A model generated the notes under the pieces. The model ran no database searches, was not told the DNA's origin, and was given only the letters and a program-made list of their open reading frames with translations. From positions 186,001 through 250,000 of the forward strand of contig NZ_JAAQWN010000006.1 of assembly GCF_012985465.1 (NCBI RefSeq): a stretch of 64,000 nt of DNA, given 5' to 3'. This document shows positions 33,674 through 42,504 of the stretch, in pieces (the stretch's first letter is position 1; each line of letters opens with the position of its first letter). The position numbers were made by a program, and so were the translations under genes. The stretch is from Pseudomonas sp. WS 5079 (lineage in GTDB: Bacteria > Pseudomonadota > Gammaproteobacteria > Pseudomonadales > Pseudomonadaceae).

Positions 33674-34594
33674 ATGGATTTCAAGCAACTGCGTTATTTC
33701 GTCGCGGTGTACGAGGAAGGCCATGTCGGCCGGGCTGCAGAGCGCCTGTCGATCTCCCAGCCGGCCTTGTCACAGCAAATCCGCCAGTTGGAGCAGAACC
33801 TCGACGTGAGCCTGTTCGAGCGCAGCAGCAAACGCCTGTTGCCGACCCTGGCTGCCCACACCTTGTACAACCACGCCCTGCCATTGCTCGATGGCATGCA
33901 GCAAGCCGTCGAGGCCCTGCGCCACTTCAAGGGCCAGGCGCTGCGTACCTTGGCCATCGGCGTACTGCAAACCGTGCATACCAGCCTGGTACCGCAGATG
34001 CTGGAACGGGTACGCAAGGCCCAGCCGCACCTGGTGGTGCAGATCTACGAGTTGACGGGCCTGGAGATCGAACGCCGCCTGCTCAACGGCTCGCTGGACA
34101 TCGGCATCAGTTACTTGCCGGCACGCCAGCCCGGTTTGCACGGTGTGCTGCTGTATGAAGATGAACTGAAAGTGGTCATCCCATCCGACCATCCCTTGCG
34201 TGAATTCAAGAAGGTCTCCCTCAAGCAAGCGGCGGAACTGCCCATGCTGCTGTTGGGGGAAGAGTTCCAGGTCAGGCAGATCTGGCAGGCACAGTTGGCG
34301 AACCTGGGGCGCCGGCCACAGGTCCAAGCGGAGCTGAACACCATGGTGGGGATTCTCGACAGCCTGCCCCATACCAAACTGGCGACGGTACTGCCTGGCC
34401 GCTCCCAGGACGAACATAGCAGCCAAGCGCTGTTGTGGAAGCCCTTGAGCGAGCCACGGGTGCCGCTGAAGGTGGGGCTGGTGTGTCGGGATGTGCAACG
34501 GCAACAGGCGACGCTTGAGTTGCTGCGCACCTTGCTCGAAGACGTGATGAACGGTCCCCATGGGCCGACGGCCACAGTAGACGGGCTGGCCTGA
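33674..34594 (+). CDS. LysR-family transcriptional regulator
   Basis: 306 residues with the LysR helix-turn-helix at the N-terminus (MDFKQLRYFVAVYEEGHVGR, ISQPALSQQIRQLE) and a two-lobed effector domain. It is divergent from the aminotransferase with a 206-base gap, the usual layout for a LysR regulator and its target. The inducer is unknown. It resembles the CynR/CbbR-like branch only loosely. Confidence 0.9.
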   Translation: MDFKQLRYFVAVYEEGHVGRAAERLSISQPALSQQIRQLEQNLDVSLFERSSKRLLPTLAAHTLYNHALPLLDGMQQAVEALRHFKGQALRTLAIGVLQTVHTSLVPQMLERVRKAQPHLVVQIYELTGLEIERRLLNGSLDIGISYLPARQPGLHGVLLYEDELKVVIPSDHPLREFKKVSLKQAAELPMLLLGEEFQVRQIWQAQLANLGRRPQVQAELNTMVGILDSLPHTKLATVLPGRSQDEHSSQALLWKPLSEPRVPLKVGLVCRDVQRQQATLELLRTLLEDVMNGPHGPTATVDGLA

Positions 34595-34611
34595 ACTTTT
34601 TCGCAGGCAAT

Positions 34612-34640
34612 AAGAAAACCCCGCCGAAGCGGGGCTTTGC
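34612..34640. terminator. Shared hairpin terminator between LysR gene and acyl-CoA dehydrogenase
   Basis: CCCCGC and GCGGGG pair around CGAA with A/T flanks; the T-run is better on the minus strand. It lies between convergent genes. Confidence 0.75.
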
Positions 34641-34821
34641 AGACTGTTTCCCTGACATCCATTTCACTCCGCCACCCTGGCAGAATCCTACGTGTCCCTG
34701 TTGTTGCTTTGCGCTTCCTGCGCGACGTCCATGTGAAGTAGATTAGCTGTGGATCCAATCTGGCGATAGAGGACGATTAGCAGCACGTCACGTAAGAGAA
34801 TGCTTACACGCCCTCCCCCGC

Positions 34822-36600
34822 TTAGAACTGCGCTTCGTCCAGCAAGAACAGCGATTCACTGCCGGCTTTGACCGAGGCGCTCAGGGAGTTAATGCGCGGC
34901 AGCAGGCGGGCAAAGTAGAAGCGCGCCGTCCCCAATTTGCTGGTGTAGAAGTCTTCCTGGGCCTCTTTACCCAAGGCCGCCTTGGCCATCAGCGCCCACA
35001 TGTAGGCATAGGCCATGTAGCCAAAGGCGTGCAGATACTCCACCGAGGCCGCGCCGATTTCATTCGGGTTGGTCTTGGCGCGGTCCAGCACCCAGGCGGT
35101 CAAGGTGTCGAGCTCGTCCACCGCAGCGCTCAGGGGCTGGGTGAACTCAGCCAGGTCGCTGCTGGCAGTGCTGATGAAATGGCGGATCTCATCGGCAAAC
35201 AGGGTGTAGAACGCCCCGCCGCTGCCAACGATCTTGCGCCCCATCAAGTCCAGCGCCTGGATACCGTTGGTGCCTTCGTAGATCTGGGTGATGCGCACAT
35301 CACGCACCAGTTGCTCCTGGCCCCACTCGCGAATGTAACCATGGCCGCCGAAAATCTGCTGGCCGTGCACGGTGGTTTCCAAGCCCAGGTCGGTGAGGAA
35401 CGCCTTGGAAACCGGGGTCAGCAGCGCCACCAGGTCATCCGCGCGCTTGCGGGTCGCGGCGTCTTCGCTGAACTTGGCGGTGTCCAGTTGCATCGCCACA
35501 TAAGTGGAGAACGCCCGGCCGCCTTCGTTTGCCGCCTTCATGGTCAGCAACATGCGACGCACGTCAGGGTGGTTGATGATCGGGTCGGCGATCTTGTCCT
35601 TGGCCTTGGGGCCGGTCGGCGAACGGCTTTGCAGACGGTCACGGGCGTACTCAACAGCGTTCTGGTAAGAACGCTCGCCAGTCGCCAGCCCCTGGATGCC
35701 GACGCCCAGGCGCTCGTAGTTCATCATGGTGAACATCGCCGCCAGGCCACGGTTCGGCTCGCCGACCAGGTAGCCAACGGCTTCGTCGAAGTTCATCACA
35801 CAGGTCGCAGAGGCCTGGATGCCCATCTTGTGTTCGATCGAGCCACAGGTCACCGGGTTGCGCGCGCCCAGGCTGCCATCGGCATTGACCATGAACTTGG
35901 GCACCAGGAACAACGAGATGCCCTTGGGACCGGCCGGGGCGTCCGGCAACTTGGCCAGCACCAGATGGATGATGTTTTCGGTGAGGTCGTGTTCGCCACC
36001 GGTAATGAAGATCTTGGTGCCGCTGACCTTGTAGGAACCGTCCGCCTGAGGCTCAGCCTTGGTGCGAATAATCCCAAGATCGGTGCCAGCATGCGGTTCG
36101 GTCAGGCACATGGAACCGGCCCACACCCCTGCGTACATATTCGGCAGGTAGGTGGCTTTGAGTTCGTCACTGGCGTGGGTATTGATCGACACGCAGGCGC
36201 CGGACGTCAGCATGGGGTACAGGCCAAACGCCAACCCCGAGGAGTTGATCATTTCTTCGACCTGGGCCGATACGGCCTTGGGCATGCCCATGCCACCGTA
36301 GGCTGGATCGCCACCAACGCCGACCCAGCCGCCTTCAGCGTAGGTCTTGTAGGCTTCGGGGAACCCGGCCGGGGTAGTAACCACGCCGTTGTCCCAGCGG
36401 CAACCTTCTTCGTCGCCGCTGCGGCTCAAGGGGGCGATGGTCTTGGCGGTGACTTTGCCGGCTTCCTCAAGGATCGCCTCGACCGTTTCAGCATCCACGG
36501 TCTCGGCCAGGGCCGGCAGTTGCGCCCACAGCTTGGCAACCTCGAATACTTCGTTGAGGACGAAGCGCATATCGCGCAGCGGCGCTTTGTAGTCAGCCAT
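34822..36600 (-). CDS. Acyl-CoA dehydrogenase, long form (paralogue 1)
   Basis: FAD enzyme of 592 residues that introduces the 2,3-double bond in acyl-CoA during beta-oxidation. It opens MADYKAPLRDMRFVLNEVFE, has MCLTEPHAGTDLG for FAD and substrate binding, and the catalytic glutamate in QIYEGTNGIQ. The extended C-terminal region beyond about 450 is typical of the 590-600-residue class. Two paralogues follow upstream in the same orientation. In P. aeruginosa the equivalent set near the bio operon acts on medium and long chains (from memory); chain length here is not readable. Confidence 0.93.
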   Translation of the reverse strand: MADYKAPLRDMRFVLNEVFEVAKLWAQLPALAETVDAETVEAILEEAGKVTAKTIAPLSRSGDEEGCRWDNGVVTTPAGFPEAYKTYAEGGWVGVGGDPAYGGMGMPKAVSAQVEEMINSSGLAFGLYPMLTSGACVSINTHASDELKATYLPNMYAGVWAGSMCLTEPHAGTDLGIIRTKAEPQADGSYKVSGTKIFITGGEHDLTENIIHLVLAKLPDAPAGPKGISLFLVPKFMVNADGSLGARNPVTCGSIEHKMGIQASATCVMNFDEAVGYLVGEPNRGLAAMFTMMNYERLGVGIQGLATGERSYQNAVEYARDRLQSRSPTGPKAKDKIADPIINHPDVRRMLLTMKAANEGGRAFSTYVAMQLDTAKFSEDAATRKRADDLVALLTPVSKAFLTDLGLETTVHGQQIFGGHGYIREWGQEQLVRDVRITQIYEGTNGIQALDLMGRKIVGSGGAFYTLFADEIRHFISTASSDLAEFTQPLSAAVDELDTLTAWVLDRAKTNPNEIGAASVEYLHAFGYMAYAYMWALMAKAALGKEAQEDFYTSKLGTARFYFARLLPRINSLSASVKAGSESLFLLDEAQF

Positions 36601-36730
36601 GGCAAACCTCGTGAGAACGTTAAAAGTGATTCGGTAGGATCGGTTTCACAGACCCAGAGTGTAACCGAACAACTTTTGTGACACATAGGGTCTGCTTGTG
36701 ACCAACAAGTATTTTTCAGTCACAACGTTC

Positions 36731-36762
36731 CCTGTAGGAGCCGGTAACCCGGCGCCTACAAG
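36731..36762. repeat. REP-like inverted repeat between acyl-CoA dehydrogenase genes
   Basis: CCTGTAGGAGCCGG and CCGGCGCCTACAAGG form an imperfect palindrome of the REP type. It covers the end of paralogue 2 and the intergenic gap. Confidence 0.6.
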
Positions 36763-38540
36763 GCGAACAGTTCGGCAGGCAGGCTCATCAGGCAGTCACT
36801 GCCCGCTTCCACCGCTGCGCGATGGGCACTGGTGCGCGGTAACAGGCGCTTGAAATAAAACTCGCAGGTCGCCAGCTTGCCCCGGGCGTAATCGCCATCG
36901 CCATTGCCCGCATCCAACTGCGCCTGGGCCACCAGGGCCATGCGCAACCACAGGTAGGCGTGGATGATGTAACCGCTGTACATCAAGTAATCCAGGGCGG
37001 CGGCGCCGACTTCATCGGGGTTTTTCATCGCGGCCATGCCGACCTTGGTGGTCAATTCGCCCCATTGCTGGTTCAGCTCATTGAGTTGCGTGACCTGGGC
37101 CTTGAGTTGCGGGTGCTCGGCATGCGCCGCGCAAAACTTATGCACAATTTTGGTAAAGCCACGCAGCAACTTGCCCTGGCTGCCCAGCACCTTGCGCCCC
37201 AGCAAATCCAGGGCCTGGATACCGTTGGTGCCTTCGTAGATCGGCGCGATCCGACAATCGCGCACCAGTTGCTCCATGCCCCACTCACGGATAAAACCGT
37301 GGCCACCAAACACCTGCATGCCGTGGTTGGTCACTTCCAGGCCGGTTTCGGTCATAAAGGCTTTGCAGATCGGCGTGAGGAATGCCAGCAAATCCTCCGC
37401 TTCCTGGCGTTGCTGCGGGTCGTCGCCCAGGTGCGCGGTGTCCAGCAGTTGCGCGGTGAAGTAAGTCAGGGCGCGGTTGCCTTCGTTGAAGGCTTTCATG
37501 GTCAGCAACATGCGCCGCACATCGGGGTGCACGATGATCGGATCTGCCGGCTTATCCGGCGCCTTGGCGCCCGTCAGGGAGCGCATCTGCAAGCGGTCGT
37601 TGGCGTACTTGATCGCGCCCTGGAAGCTCGCCTCCCCCAGGCACAGCCCCTGCATGCCCGTGCCCAGGCGCGCATGGTTCATCATGGTGAACATGCAGTT
37701 CAGGCCCTTGTTGGCCTCGCCAATCAAGTAACCCTCGGCACCATCGAAATTCAGCACGCAGGTGGCCGAGGCCTTGATCCCCATCTTGTGTTCGATGGAG
37801 CCGCAACTGACCCCATTGCGCGCCCCGGAATCGGCGAGGAACTTGGGCACGATAAACAGCGAAATACCCTTGGTGCCAGCAGGAGCATCCGGCAACTTGG
37901 CCAACACCAGGTGGATGATGTTTTCGCTCATGTCGTGCTCGCCGGCGGAGATGAAGATTTTGCTGCCGGTTACCGCGTAGCTGCCATTGGCCTGGGGCAC
38001 GGCGCGGGTCTTGATGATGCCCAGGTCCGTGCCGCAATGGGCTTCGGTCAGGCACATGGTGCCCGTCCACTGGCCGGCGGTGAGTTTGCTCAGGTAGGTA
38101 TCTTTTTGCTCTGCGGTGCCGTGGGCATGGATCGCCGACATGGCGCCGTGGGTCAGGCCCGGGTACATGCCCCAGGAGGTGTTGCTGGAGCCGATCATCT
38201 CGCTGAGCACCAAGCCCAGGGAAGACGGCAGGCCCTGGCCGCCGTAGGCCGGGTCCGCCGCCAGGCCGTGCCAACCGCCTTCGACGTATTGTGCGAAGGC
38301 TTCCTTGAAGCCTTTGGGGGTGGTCACCACGCCATTGTCGAAATGGCAGCCTTCTTCGTCCCCCGTACGGTTCAACGGCGCAAGCACGTTCTCGCAGAAC
38401 CTGGCGCCTTCTTCGAGGATCGCGCTGACCATATCCGGACTGGCCTCGGTGGCCCCCAGGGCAGCGTAGTGAGCTGGGAAATCAAACACGTGATCGATCA
38501 GAAAGCGCATGTCGCGCAGGGGGGCTTTATAGGCAGGCAT
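36756..38540 (-). CDS. Acyl-CoA dehydrogenase, long form (paralogue 2)
   Basis: 594 residues, same class as its neighbours: MPAYKAPLRDMRFLIDHVFD at the start, MCLTEAHCGTDLG and the catalytic glutamate in PIYEGTNGIQ. The ATG at 38540 has GGAG eight bases upstream. The longer open frame upstream is not used because a hairpin and the ribosome site lie in it. It differs from paralogue 1 mostly in the N-terminal and C-terminal thirds. Beta-oxidation role inferred from family. Confidence 0.93.
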   Translation of the reverse strand: MPAYKAPLRDMRFLIDHVFDFPAHYAALGATEASPDMVSAILEEGARFCENVLAPLNRTGDEEGCHFDNGVVTTPKGFKEAFAQYVEGGWHGLAADPAYGGQGLPSSLGLVLSEMIGSSNTSWGMYPGLTHGAMSAIHAHGTAEQKDTYLSKLTAGQWTGTMCLTEAHCGTDLGIIKTRAVPQANGSYAVTGSKIFISAGEHDMSENIIHLVLAKLPDAPAGTKGISLFIVPKFLADSGARNGVSCGSIEHKMGIKASATCVLNFDGAEGYLIGEANKGLNCMFTMMNHARLGTGMQGLCLGEASFQGAIKYANDRLQMRSLTGAKAPDKPADPIIVHPDVRRMLLTMKAFNEGNRALTYFTAQLLDTAHLGDDPQQRQEAEDLLAFLTPICKAFMTETGLEVTNHGMQVFGGHGFIREWGMEQLVRDCRIAPIYEGTNGIQALDLLGRKVLGSQGKLLRGFTKIVHKFCAAHAEHPQLKAQVTQLNELNQQWGELTTKVGMAAMKNPDEVGAAALDYLMYSGYIIHAYLWLRMALVAQAQLDAGNGDGDYARGKLATCEFYFKRLLPRTSAHRAAVEAGSDCLMSLPAELFAL

Positions 38541-38552
38541 GGTGATGTCTCC

Positions 38553-38582
38553 GGCGGCAGATTGTTTAAACCTACTGCCGCC
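38553..38582 (-). promoter_or_regulatory. Perfect inverted repeat beside the ribosome site of paralogue 2
   Basis: GGCGGCAG and CTGCCGCC flank a 14-base centre that itself holds the palindrome GTTTAAAC. On the mRNA strand the stem ends right at GGAG. It could be an operator or an RNA stem affecting translation. Confidence 0.45.
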
Positions 38583-38630
38583 AGGGGGCCCGGACAATCA
38601 CTGTACAGGCGCTGAATACATCACCATCAC

Positions 38631-39968
38631 TCAACCGGCAGCGCCCTGCATGCGCACCGCGCCACGGCGGTTCTGGCCAGCCGCCACCACGCAGTTACGC
38701 CCGGCGCCCTTGGCGTTGTACAGCGCCTGGTCGGCGCACTTAAGCACTTCTTCCGGGGTGCGCTGCTCGGCCTGGCGCTCGGCGACGCCGATGCTCACGG
38801 TGACCGAGACACTGGAATCGCCGCCGCCCGAACGGCGCTGGCGACCTTGGTGGTCGTCCTGGGGGCGACTGTCCTGATTGCGCAACTTGATGTGGTAGTT
38901 GGCAATGATCTCGCGGATTTCTTCCAGGTGCGGCAGGCATTCATCCAGGGTCTTGCCGGCAAACACCACGGCAAACTCTTCGCCACCATACCGATAGGCC
39001 CGGCCACCGCCGCTGACTTTCGACAGTTTGCTGGCGACCAACCGCAGCACCTGGTCGCCGACGTCGTGGCCGTGGGTGTCGTTGAAGCGCTTGAAGTGGT
39101 CGACGTCGCTCATCGCCAGCACATAGTTGCGCCCCAGGCGCTGCATGCGTTCATTGAGGGCGCGGCGTCCCGGCAGGCCGGTGAGTTCATCGCGAAAGGC
39201 CATCTGATAGGCCTCATGGGACACACCCGCAGCAATCATCAACATCACCTGGCTGCACATGATGTTCAGGGTGAACGGCAGGATGAAAGTCTGCGGCAAC
39301 ATCCAGAACATTCCCAGCAACCCTACCAACTGCGCGGCGTGCAGCGGCCGAGGCTCGCGCCAGTACTGCGCCGCCAATGCGACAAAGCCCAGCAGGAACA
39401 TCGGGTACGACAGTTGGATCAAGCTCATCCACGCGCCATGCAGCGCCGGCCAGCGAATCTCCGCCAGCCAGTTGAGCAACGGCCCGGGGTAACTCTGCTC
39501 CAGGCCCAGGGCCACGCTGCCTACGGCAAGTAGCACCGCGCAGCGTGCGACAAAGTCGCGGAACAGGTGGGTTTTCTCCTGCCACAAGGCATAGATGCTG
39601 AACAGCAGCGGCAACAGCAGGCACACCAGGTGGAACACCACGGCGGCGTCTTCGCGCACGCGGCCATGGTCACGATAGAAATCGGTCTGGGTGTCCAGCA
39701 GGAAGTAGGCGACGTACACCGTCACCATCAGGAACAGTTCACGCTGGCGACGGTACACCGCGCAATAGGCACCGCCCAGCAATAGCACCAGGGTCGGCAG
39801 GACGTTGAACAGCGAGGTGAAGAAAACGCTGAGGTCCTTGACGTAAGCAGCCGACAACCCCGCCAGCAATAACAGCAACGATGGTAGGAAATGACTGAAA
39901 CGTACAGCAGACGCGCGCGACAAGGGTAAAGCTCCGACCCACAAAAAAAGATGGCATAGTGCCTTCAT
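38631..39968 (-). CDS. Membrane diguanylate cyclase (GGDEF domain)
   Basis: 445 residues: six or seven hydrophobic segments in the first 240 residues form a membrane sensor region, then a GGDEF domain with the active variant RYGGEEFAVVF at about residue 325. No RxxD inhibitory site stands five residues before it (SGGG there), so product inhibition may be absent. An insertion rich in Q, R, G and S (PQDDHQGRQRRSGGGDSS) lies in the domain after the motif. No EAL domain follows. A perfect Vfr/CRP palindrome lies just upstream. The start at 39968 has a weak ribosome site, so a shorter form is possible. Confidence 0.9.
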   Translation of the reverse strand: MKALCHLFLWVGALPLSRASAVRFSHFLPSLLLLLAGLSAAYVKDLSVFFTSLFNVLPTLVLLLGGAYCAVYRRQRELFLMVTVYVAYFLLDTQTDFYRDHGRVREDAAVVFHLVCLLLPLLFSIYALWQEKTHLFRDFVARCAVLLAVGSVALGLEQSYPGPLLNWLAEIRWPALHGAWMSLIQLSYPMFLLGFVALAAQYWREPRPLHAAQLVGLLGMFWMLPQTFILPFTLNIMCSQVMLMIAAGVSHEAYQMAFRDELTGLPGRRALNERMQRLGRNYVLAMSDVDHFKRFNDTHGHDVGDQVLRLVASKLSKVSGGGRAYRYGGEEFAVVFAGKTLDECLPHLEEIREIIANYHIKLRNQDSRPQDDHQGRQRRSGGGDSSVSVTVSIGVAERQAEQRTPEEVLKCADQALYNAKGAGRNCVVAAGQNRRGAVRMQGAAG

Positions 39969-39988
39969 TGCTCACAGTTAAGCACATT

Positions 39989-40010
39989 CAATGTGACCTG
40001 CATCACATTG
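39989..40010. promoter_or_regulatory. Perfect Vfr/CRP-type binding palindrome
   Basis: CAATGTGA-N6-TCACATTG, eight-base perfect arms containing the full CRP consensus TGTGA-N6-TCACA. It lies 21 bases upstream of the diguanylate cyclase ATG, so it could act as activator or, given its closeness, as a repressor site. Confidence 0.7.
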
Positions 40011-40040
40011 CCATCACTGTAACGGCAGCAAGGAGCAATC

Positions 40041-40066
40041 CCTGAGCGCGCCGCTCAGGTTTTTTC
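40041..40066 (+). terminator. Plus-strand terminator with no known upstream gene
   Basis: CCTGAGCG and CGCTCAGG form a perfect 8-bp stem around CGC and are followed by six T residues. No annotated plus-strand gene lies nearby upstream; both flanking genes are on the minus strand. Confidence 0.65.
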
Positions 40067-40076
40067 AGCCTCCCAC

Positions 40077-40110
40077 AAAAAAGCCGCCGCTCCCGAAAGA
40101 GCGGCGGCTT
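40077..40110 (-). terminator. Terminator of acyl-CoA dehydrogenase paralogue 3
   Basis: AAGCCGCCGCTC and GAGCGGCGGCTT pair around CCGAAA; on the minus strand a run of T follows. It lies 21 bases after the stop. Confidence 0.9.
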
Positions 40111-40130
40111 GGCAGGGAACCGGCCTAGGC

Positions 40131-41936
40131 TTAGTAGCCCAGGTCGAAGTTCTCTTCTTTCATGTCCATCAGGTTGTTGGCGCCCGACAGCATGGTGGCT
40201 ACGTGGGTGCGGGTACGCGGCAGGATGCGCTGGAAGTAGAAGCGCGCTGTCTGCAGCTTGGCGGTGTAGAAGCCTTCTTCGCTGGTGCCGGCAGCCAGTT
40301 TTTCGGCAGCCAGGCGTGCCATGTCGGCCCAGAAGTAAGCCAGGCAGGCATAACCGGAGTACATCAGGTAGTCCACGGAGGCGGCACCGACTTCTTCACG
40401 GTCCTTCATGGCCGCCATGCCGACCTTCATGGTCAACTCGCCCCATTCCTTGTTCAGTGCAGCCAGCGGTGCGACGAACTCGCTGACCGCTGCGTTGCCT
40501 TCGTTGGCCTGGCAGAACTTGTGCACGATCTTGGTGAAGCCCTTGAGCGCTTCGCCCTGGGTCATCAGCACTTTACGGCCGAGCAGGTCCAGGGCCTGGA
40601 TGCCGGTGGTGCCTTCGTACAGCATCGAGATGCGGCTGTCGCGAACGTTCTGCTCCATGCCCCACTCGGCGATGAAGCCGTGGCCGCCGTAGATCTGTAC
40701 GCCGTGGTTGGCGGATTCAAAACCGACTTCGGTCATGAACGCCTTGGCGATCGGGGTCATGAACGCCAGCAGGCCATCTGCCTGTTTCTTGGCTTCGTCG
40801 TCGGTGCCGTATTTGACGATGTCTACTTGCTTGGCTGTGAAGTACACCATCGCACGGTTGCCTTCGGCGAAGGCTTTCATGGTCAGCAGCATGCGGCGTA
40901 CATCAGGGTGCACGATGATCGGGTCAGCGGCCTTGTCCGGCGCTTTCGGGCCAGTCAGGGAGCGCATTTGCAGGCGGTCACGGGCATATTTGAGGCCACC
41001 CTGGAAACCGATCTCGGCGTGGGACAGGCCTTGCAGCGCGGTACCCAGGCGAGCGGTGTTCATAAAGGTGAACATGCAGTTCAGACCTTTGTTCGCCGGG
41101 CCGATCAGGTAACCGGTGGCCGCGTCGAAGTTCATCACGCAGGTGGCGTTGCCGTGGATGCCCATCTTGTGTTCCAGGGAACCACAGGACACCGCGTTGC
41201 GCTCACCCACCGAACCATCGGCGTTGGGCAGGAACTTAGGCACGATAAACAGCGAAATGCCTTTGGTGCCAGCCGGAGCATCCGGCAGGCGGGCCAGTAC
41301 GATGTGGACGATGTTGTCGGCCATGTCGTGCTCACCGGCCGAGATGAAGATCTTGGTGCCGGAGACTTTGTAGGAACCGTCGGCCTGAGGTTCGGCCTTG
41401 GTGCGCAGCATGCCCAGGTCGGTACCGCAGTGCGGTTCGGTCAGGCACATGGTGCCGGTCCACTCGCCCGAGACCAGTTTGGTCAGGTAGGCATCTTGCT
41501 GCTCGGGGGTGCCGTGCTCGGAAATGGTATTCATCGCGCCATGGGACAGGCCTGGGTACATGCCCCACGACCAGTTGGCTTCACCGACCATCTCGCTGAC
41601 GGCCAGGCCCAGGGATTCCGGCAGGCCTTGGCCGCCGTGCGCGACGTCGTGGGCCAGGCTCGGCCAGCCGCCTTCGACGAATTGCTTGTAGGCTTCTTTG
41701 AAACCAGTAGGGGTTTTAACGCCTGACTCGCTCCAGGTGCACCCTTCGATGTCACCGACGCGGTTCAACGGGGCCAGCACTTGCTCACAAAACTTGGCGC
41801 CTTCTTCGAGAATGGCGTCAACCATGTCTGGGGTAGCGTCCTGGCAAGCCGGCAGACTCTGATAGTGCGCTTCGTAGCCGAGCAGTTCGTCACGAACGAA
41901 GCGAATATCACGCAAGGGGGCCTTGTAGTCAGGCAT
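40131..41936 (-). CDS. Acyl-CoA dehydrogenase, long form (paralogue 3)
   Basis: 601 residues with MPDYKAPLRDIRFVRDELLG, MCLTEPHCGTDLG and the catalytic glutamate in MLYEGTTGIQ. It is separated from the other two by the diguanylate cyclase gene and has its own terminator and promoter region. A sequence fitting the PsrA operator rule lies 62-75 bases before the ATG, which would tie expression to long-chain fatty acids (inference). Codon use is more biased than in paralogues 1 and 2, hinting at higher expression. Confidence 0.94.
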   Translation of the reverse strand: MPDYKAPLRDIRFVRDELLGYEAHYQSLPACQDATPDMVDAILEEGAKFCEQVLAPLNRVGDIEGCTWSESGVKTPTGFKEAYKQFVEGGWPSLAHDVAHGGQGLPESLGLAVSEMVGEANWSWGMYPGLSHGAMNTISEHGTPEQQDAYLTKLVSGEWTGTMCLTEPHCGTDLGMLRTKAEPQADGSYKVSGTKIFISAGEHDMADNIVHIVLARLPDAPAGTKGISLFIVPKFLPNADGSVGERNAVSCGSLEHKMGIHGNATCVMNFDAATGYLIGPANKGLNCMFTFMNTARLGTALQGLSHAEIGFQGGLKYARDRLQMRSLTGPKAPDKAADPIIVHPDVRRMLLTMKAFAEGNRAMVYFTAKQVDIVKYGTDDEAKKQADGLLAFMTPIAKAFMTEVGFESANHGVQIYGGHGFIAEWGMEQNVRDSRISMLYEGTTGIQALDLLGRKVLMTQGEALKGFTKIVHKFCQANEGNAAVSEFVAPLAALNKEWGELTMKVGMAAMKDREEVGAASVDYLMYSGYACLAYFWADMARLAAEKLAAGTSEEGFYTAKLQTARFYFQRILPRTRTHVATMLSGANNLMDMKEENFDLGY

Positions 41937-41996
41937 AGCGATAAACCTCTGCTGATGAATCCTGGAATGAACAACCGCGTGGATTTGTTGTAGCGG

Positions 41997-42012
41997 TCAA
42001 ACAGTTGTTTGA
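41997..42012. promoter_or_regulatory. PsrA-like operator upstream of acyl-CoA dehydrogenase paralogue 3
   Basis: TCAAACA-GT-TGTTTGA contains CAAAC-N4-GTTTG, the consensus described for PsrA, the fatty-acid-sensing TetR-type regulator of pseudomonads. A second, imperfect copy (GAAAC-N4-GTTTA) overlaps it to 42024. Confidence 0.55.
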
Positions 42013-42134
42013 AACATACGTTTACGACCAATCCTTGTCAAGCGCCCAGCGGCTGCCGTTTGTCATGACGCAGGTCAACGCCAGGCGCGACGAGGCCTGC
42101 AGCGTGATGCCGCACAGGATTTCCAGGGGGAAAA

Positions 42135-42210
42135 ATGGCAGGAGCCGGCTGGCCGGCGATAGCGGTGTGCCGGGCAGGCCGCGATCGCCGGCCAGCCGGC
42201 TGCTACAGGA
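42135..42210. repeat. REP doublet (REPIN) in inverted orientation
   Basis: AGCCGGCTGGCCGGCGAT and its exact reverse complement ATCGCCGGCCAGCCGGCT flank a short GC-rich centre. The gap between the dehydrogenase and the next gene holds little else apart from the PsrA-like site. Confidence 0.85.
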
Positions 42211-42222
42211 GAGTCAGGGGGA

Positions 42223-42504
42223 TCAGGCGTAGGTGTCGATCAATGTGCCGAGCATTTCGTCGGAAGCCTTGGCGACTTTCGCGCCCAGCTCCACCTGGAA
42301 CTTGCCTTCGGCCAGTTCCACCATATTGCTCGCCGAGTCGGTCGGCTGGCCGCGATTGACCGCTTGCAAACGGTCATTCTGCGCATCCGAAGGCTGGCTG
42401 GTGGCGGCACTGGCAATTTTGCCGGCGGCCTGGTCGACGCGGTTCTGCCCGGCCTGGATAGTGTTCAGGCCCGAATAAAACGCGCTACTTCCAGAGATGT
42501 CCAT
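42223..42504 (-). CDS. Conserved hypothetical protein, 93 residues
   Basis: I do not recognise a functional family. The protein is polar, alanine-, glutamine- and serine-rich, without signal peptide: MDISGSSAFYSGLNTIQAGQ at the start, an N/Q-rich middle and a helical VELAEGKFQVELGAKVAKA end. The start resembles N-termini of flagellar rod or hook proteins (short helix with SGLNT..AGQ), but it is too short to be one. The ATG at 42504 has AGGCAGG upstream. An orthologue sits in the same place in P. putida (from memory). Confidence 0.7.
   Translation of the reverse strand: MDISGSSAFYSGLNTIQAGQNRVDQAAGKIASAATSQPSDAQNDRLQAVNRGQPTDSASNMVELAEGKFQVELGAKVAKASDEMLGTLIDTYA

Noticed and set aside
35029..41726. 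Three plus-strand frames of 507-551 codons opposite the acyl-CoA dehydrogenases
   Set aside because: All mirror paralogous genes on the minus strand and resemble each other only for that reason.
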